From Lachnospiraceae bacterium (GTDB lineage: Bacteria; Bacillota; Clostridia; Lachnospirales; Lachnospiraceae): a DNA stretch of 64,000 bases. The notes below the pieces were generated by a model that searched no databases, was not told where the DNA came from, and was given only the letters and a program-made list of their open reading frames with translations. A program made the translations under genes and the position numbers. The stretch covers positions 1-64,000 of the forward strand of contig JAIEFE010000004.1 of NCBI GenBank assembly GCA_029067085.1, read 5' to 3'. Positions 61,461 to 64,000 of the stretch are shown piece by piece; within the stretch, counting starts at the first letter, position 1, and the number at the start of each line of letters is the position of its first letter.

Positions 61461-62303
61461 CTACCCTCTCTTCAGCCGATGCAGCACCGTTTCAAACGGC
61501 ACACCCTCCGCAGGCGGCGTCTCAAGCTTCACCGCCTCCTCGACGCACTGTTTTACAAAACCGGCTGCTTTTTTGACCGATCGGTCGAAGGGAACGCCGT
61601 TTACGGCATCCGCCGCGACTATGGCGGTAAACACATCTCCCGTACTGCACCGTTCCTCTCCCGCTCTGTGGATGCGGATCAGACGCGTTATCGGCTTTTC
61701 CTGCTTTTCCTTCACAAACACATAATTTGCAAGATACTCTCCCTGTGGAATCCCCGTAATGACGACATGGGAAGGCCCCAGCGCTGCAAGGCGATCTGCC
61801 AAGTCGAAAAGTTCCTTTCGCTTCCAACCTTTCTCTTTGTACGGCATATCTGCAAGGTGACAAGCCTCCGTCAGATTCGGCGTGACAATATCCGCCAGTG
61901 CCACCAGTTTTCTAAGTTCTGTACATAACTCTACCGTATAGGCAGAGTATAATCTGCCGTGATCCCCCATTACGGGATCAACGATCACAAGTGTGTCTTC
62001 TCTGGAAAATTCCCGGACAAACCTTTTTACAATTTCAATCTGCCTGACAGAGCCCAGATATCCTGTAGAAATGCCATCAAATTTATGTTTCAGACCGATT
62101 TTTTCCCAGCTCTCAAGATAGGACTCCATTCGATCCGTATAGTCATCCATAAAAAAGTCCGGAAAAGCCGTGTTGCTGGAAAAGACGGAAGTAAGCAGCG
62201 GACATGCCTGTACCCCCATATAAGAAATAATCGGAAGAAGCACCGTCATGGCGCATCTTCCGTATCCCGCAATGTCATTGATGATCGCTAGCTTTTTCTG
62301 CAT
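61461..62303 (-). CDS. pyridoxamine/pyridoxal kinase
   Basis: 280 residues of the ribokinase-like fold (PdxY/PdxK type): INDIAGYGRCAMTVLLPII near the start, VDPVMGDHGRLYSAY, TPNLTEACHLAD and the anion-hole region STGDVFTAIVAADAVNG with the catalytic Asp. It phosphorylates B6 vitamers. Single gene, convergent with the MerR gene. Confidence 0.9.
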   Translation of the reverse strand: MQKKLAIINDIAGYGRCAMTVLLPIISYMGVQACPLLTSVFSSNTAFPDFFMDDYTDRMESYLESWEKIGLKHKFDGISTGYLGSVRQIEIVKRFVREFSREDTLVIVDPVMGDHGRLYSAYTVELCTELRKLVALADIVTPNLTEACHLADMPYKEKGWKRKELFDLADRLAALGPSHVVITGIPQGEYLANYVFVKEKQEKPITRLIRIHRAGEERCSTGDVFTAIVAADAVNGVPFDRSVKKAAGFVKQCVEEAVKLETPPAEGVPFETVLHRLKRG

Positions 62304-62342
62304 CGGACTGTCTGCCGCTCCTTTGTTTCGTAAGATATAGGT

Positions 62343-62483
62343 AATTTACTTCATCTGAGTTCACGAAGTGAATCTCGTAAAGTTAATCCTCAAGCAATTT
62401 ACTTCATCCGAGTTCACGAAGTGAATCTCGCGAAGTTAATTGCGAAGCAATTTACTTCGGTTAATTGCGAAGCAATTTACTTC
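62343..62483. repeat. short tandem repeats with hairpin potential
   Basis: TTCACGAAGTGAATCTCG occurs in two copies 53 bases apart, and TTAATTGCGAAGCAATTTAC in two tandem copies at 62436-62480. Each holds inverted pairs such as TTCACGAAGTGAA. They fill the intergenic stretch before the pyridoxal kinase gene; no gene is seen in them. Confidence 0.6.
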
Positions 62484-62522
62484 ACTTATTGTATCACCCT
62501 TTCTCTTACGAAGGCAAGCGAA

Positions 62523-63188
62523 TCAACCCACAAATTTCTTCTCACGCTTCTCCTCAATCCCGCGCATTTCCTCCGCACTGACCACGCCTACAGCCTCGCC
62601 CACAGACTGCTCACAGCAATCCTCAGCTCCGTCTTCGTCCTGCTTGCGGTCATTCTTCATCAACTCATCCTGCATCCGGTCAATCTGATTCAACGCCTCC
62701 CTTGCCTGCTTCACTTCCGTTATTCTTTTCAAGATTGCATTGATGTCCTCCGGAGAAAACAGATCCAGACACTTCATCAGGCTGGTCATGTCATTGAGAT
62801 CGATCTTCACCGACCCAACGGAAGTGCTCACATAAATCCAATCCGGACTCGCGCTGCCTCCGATAGTGATCTGATCACCATGAATTAAGTCCCTGGTGAT
62901 CGACACACGCGCGCCGTTATGCCAGAAATCCTTGGTCACTGTATTACCGGCTGTAGGTTCATCCATCTGTCGAAGCACGATCGCAATGGAGTCCGTTGCG
63001 CCGCAGTGCTCTCCTGACGCCTCATACTCGTCGGCACGTTTTAATTTGGCAGCAAAGCTGTCCGGATCAACATTTCCTTCCATATTTTCCATCTTCCACT
63101 TATTTGCTGACGCCACCTGCTTTGCCAACAGTTCCGCCGCATTGTATGTGGTAGGTGTTTTATAGCCGTATAGATTATTGCTTATCAT
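62523..63188 (-). CDS. hypothetical protein, 221 aa
   Basis: A soluble protein with a beta-rich middle (DFWHNGARVSITRDLIHGDQ; IYVSTSVGSVKIDLNDM), a helical segment (INAILKRITEVKQAREALNQ) and a long acidic/basic C-terminal tail. It lies third in the operon headed by the sigma factor. The family is not recognised. Confidence 0.7.
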   Translation of the reverse strand: MISNNLYGYKTPTTYNAAELLAKQVASANKWKMENMEGNVDPDSFAAKLKRADEYEASGEHCGATDSIAIVLRQMDEPTAGNTVTKDFWHNGARVSITRDLIHGDQITIGGSASPDWIYVSTSVGSVKIDLNDMTSLMKCLDLFSPEDINAILKRITEVKQAREALNQIDRMQDELMKNDRKQDEDGAEDCCEQSVGEAVGVVSAEEMRGIEEKREKKFVG

Positions 63189-63209
63189 ATCTTTTCCTCC
63201 TCCGAATCG

Positions 63210-63686
63210 TTACGCCTCCCGCATCGTCTCCAGAGCAAACCGCTCAATGGTGTGGGTCGTGTCCTGCGAAATCCGTTCCACGTCCACTTGATAGGCCTCC
63301 AGCCTTCCATCGTCATATTTCGCTTCGACGTAAACCCGGTCGCCTTTCTCCATATGTTTTCCCTTCAGGGTATACCCTTCCGCTACAGCAATCTCCACAT
63401 GGTCGCTCTCCTCATAACGCATATGCTGCACCTTCGCCGTCTGCACGGCCTCCGTCAACATGGCTGTATTCACCCGCACACCGCCGGTCACACCGATTCT
63501 GGCTGTCTCAGACGGCCTCTTTGTCCTATTTGAACCCTGTGCAGTATCTGCAGCCTCCTCCTGTTCCTGCTCTCTGGATCTCAGGTTTTGCAGAAGGCTT
63601 TCCTGAAACCCCTCCGCGCTGCCTGCCTTTTTCTTTTTTTGATATGCCGGCGCCTCCTTCGCGCTCTGTACCTCCTGTACTCCCAT
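63210..63686 (-). CDS. hypothetical protein, 158 aa
   Basis: The N-terminal half is charged and repetitive (YQKKKKAGSAEGFQESLLQN; QEQEEAADTAQGSN); the C-terminal half is a small beta-rich domain (HVEIAVAEGYTLKGKHMEKG; RVYVEAKYDDGRLEAYQVDV). No membrane segment, so it is not a classical anti-sigma factor. It starts 3 bases after the sigma factor stop. Confidence 0.7.
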   Translation of the reverse strand: MGVQEVQSAKEAPAYQKKKKAGSAEGFQESLLQNLRSREQEQEEAADTAQGSNRTKRPSETARIGVTGGVRVNTAMLTEAVQTAKVQHMRYEESDHVEIAVAEGYTLKGKHMEKGDRVYVEAKYDDGRLEAYQVDVERISQDTTHTIERFALETMREA

Positions 63687-63689
63687 GTT

Positions 63690-64000
63690 CTACGGCCTCC
63701 CTTCCGTCAGAATCTTCTTTACTTCCTCTCTGCCCCTGCGCAGCCTTGTCTTGATCGTCCCCTCCTTTTCATTGAGAATACCCGCAATCTCGTGAATCGA
63801 GTAATCCTCATAGTAGAAAAGGTAGATAGGATTCCTATAGTGCGTCGGCAGACACAGCACCGCCTCAAGCGTCTGATCGTCCTTGATCTGATAAGGCAGA
63901 TAGATATTTTTCGCCGCACTCTCAAAGGACTCGTCCCAAGGCACTGTCCTTTGATACCAGCCGCTCTTCAAAATATCCAGACAAATATGAATGGTGGTTC
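63690..64000 (-). CDS. sigma-70-type sigma factor, 5' end outside the window
   Basis: The open frame runs off the right edge without a stop. The visible ~100 residues include part of region 2 (HICLDILKSGWYQRTVPWDE), a linker and region 4 with its helix-turn-helix (YYEDYSIHEIAGILNEKEGT; IKTRLRRGREEVKKIL), typical of ECF sigma factors. The TTG at 63971 is not the true start because conserved region 2 continues upstream. Heads the operon with two unknown genes. Confidence 0.85.
   Translation of the reverse strand, partial: TTIHICLDILKSGWYQRTVPWDESFESAAKNIYLPYQIKDDQTLEAVLCLPTHYRNPIYLFYYEDYSIHEIAGILNEKEGTIKTRLRRGREEVKKILTEGRP

Overview
The window looks like a chromosome segment of a gut Clostridia species, most likely Lachnospiraceae. 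This is inferred from moderate GC, strong AGGAGG-type ribosome binding sites, TTG starts, a GGNDS-type phosphofructokinase, DegV, glycogen and cellobiose phosphorylases, LytTR/GHKL regulators and a DUF932/DUF5688 accessory module. No rRNA or CRISPR array was seen.

Layout. 1-19.4 kb is core and near-core: a possible IS end, a methyltransferase, a carboxyltransferase with a consensus promoter, UDP-galactopyranose mutase, two tandem glycosyltransferases, glycogen phosphorylase with a LacI regulator, a GHKL/LytTR two-component pair, phosphofructokinase, DegV, a Ca/Na antiporter, a MATE pump and a membrane-anchored lipase.

19.51-42.01 kb is an integrated mobile element inserted in the 3' end of tRNA-Leu(UAG). 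A 49-bp perfect direct repeat (19510-19558 and 42010-42058) bounds it, and GTTGATGTCA tandem repeats lie just inside each end. It carries integrase, excisionase, relaxase, a MobC-like protein and a hairpin-rich oriT candidate, but no type IV secretion genes, so it reads as an integrative mobilizable element. Cargo, left to right: a Rad52-like annealing protein with a YqaJ exonuclease, DUF932 and DUF5688 proteins, a three-gene GTPase operon next to a WYL regulator, the mobilization block, a tandem pair of giant CHAT-STAND-TPR proteins with a small overlapping partner gene, and a DEAD/DEAH-type helicase. The GTPase/WYL block and the CHAT-STAND-TPR block both look like anti-phage or abortive-infection cargo and are the most interesting content.

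42.0-53.6 kb is core again: tRNA-Leu, a second MATE pump, a tRNA cluster (Lys, Gln, His, Arg, Gly, Pro), a four-gene operon (RNA methyltransferase, a degenerate amidase, RdgB, YfcE), a candidate small RNA, and cellobiose phosphorylase with its divergent LacI regulator. 53.6-60.3 kb is a cassette of ABC permease, M1-peptidase/permease fusion, ABC ATPase, histidine kinase, response regulator and esterase. 60.5-64 kb holds a MerR regulator, pyridoxamine kinase, a repeat patch and an operon of two unknown proteins behind a sigma factor cut by the window edge.
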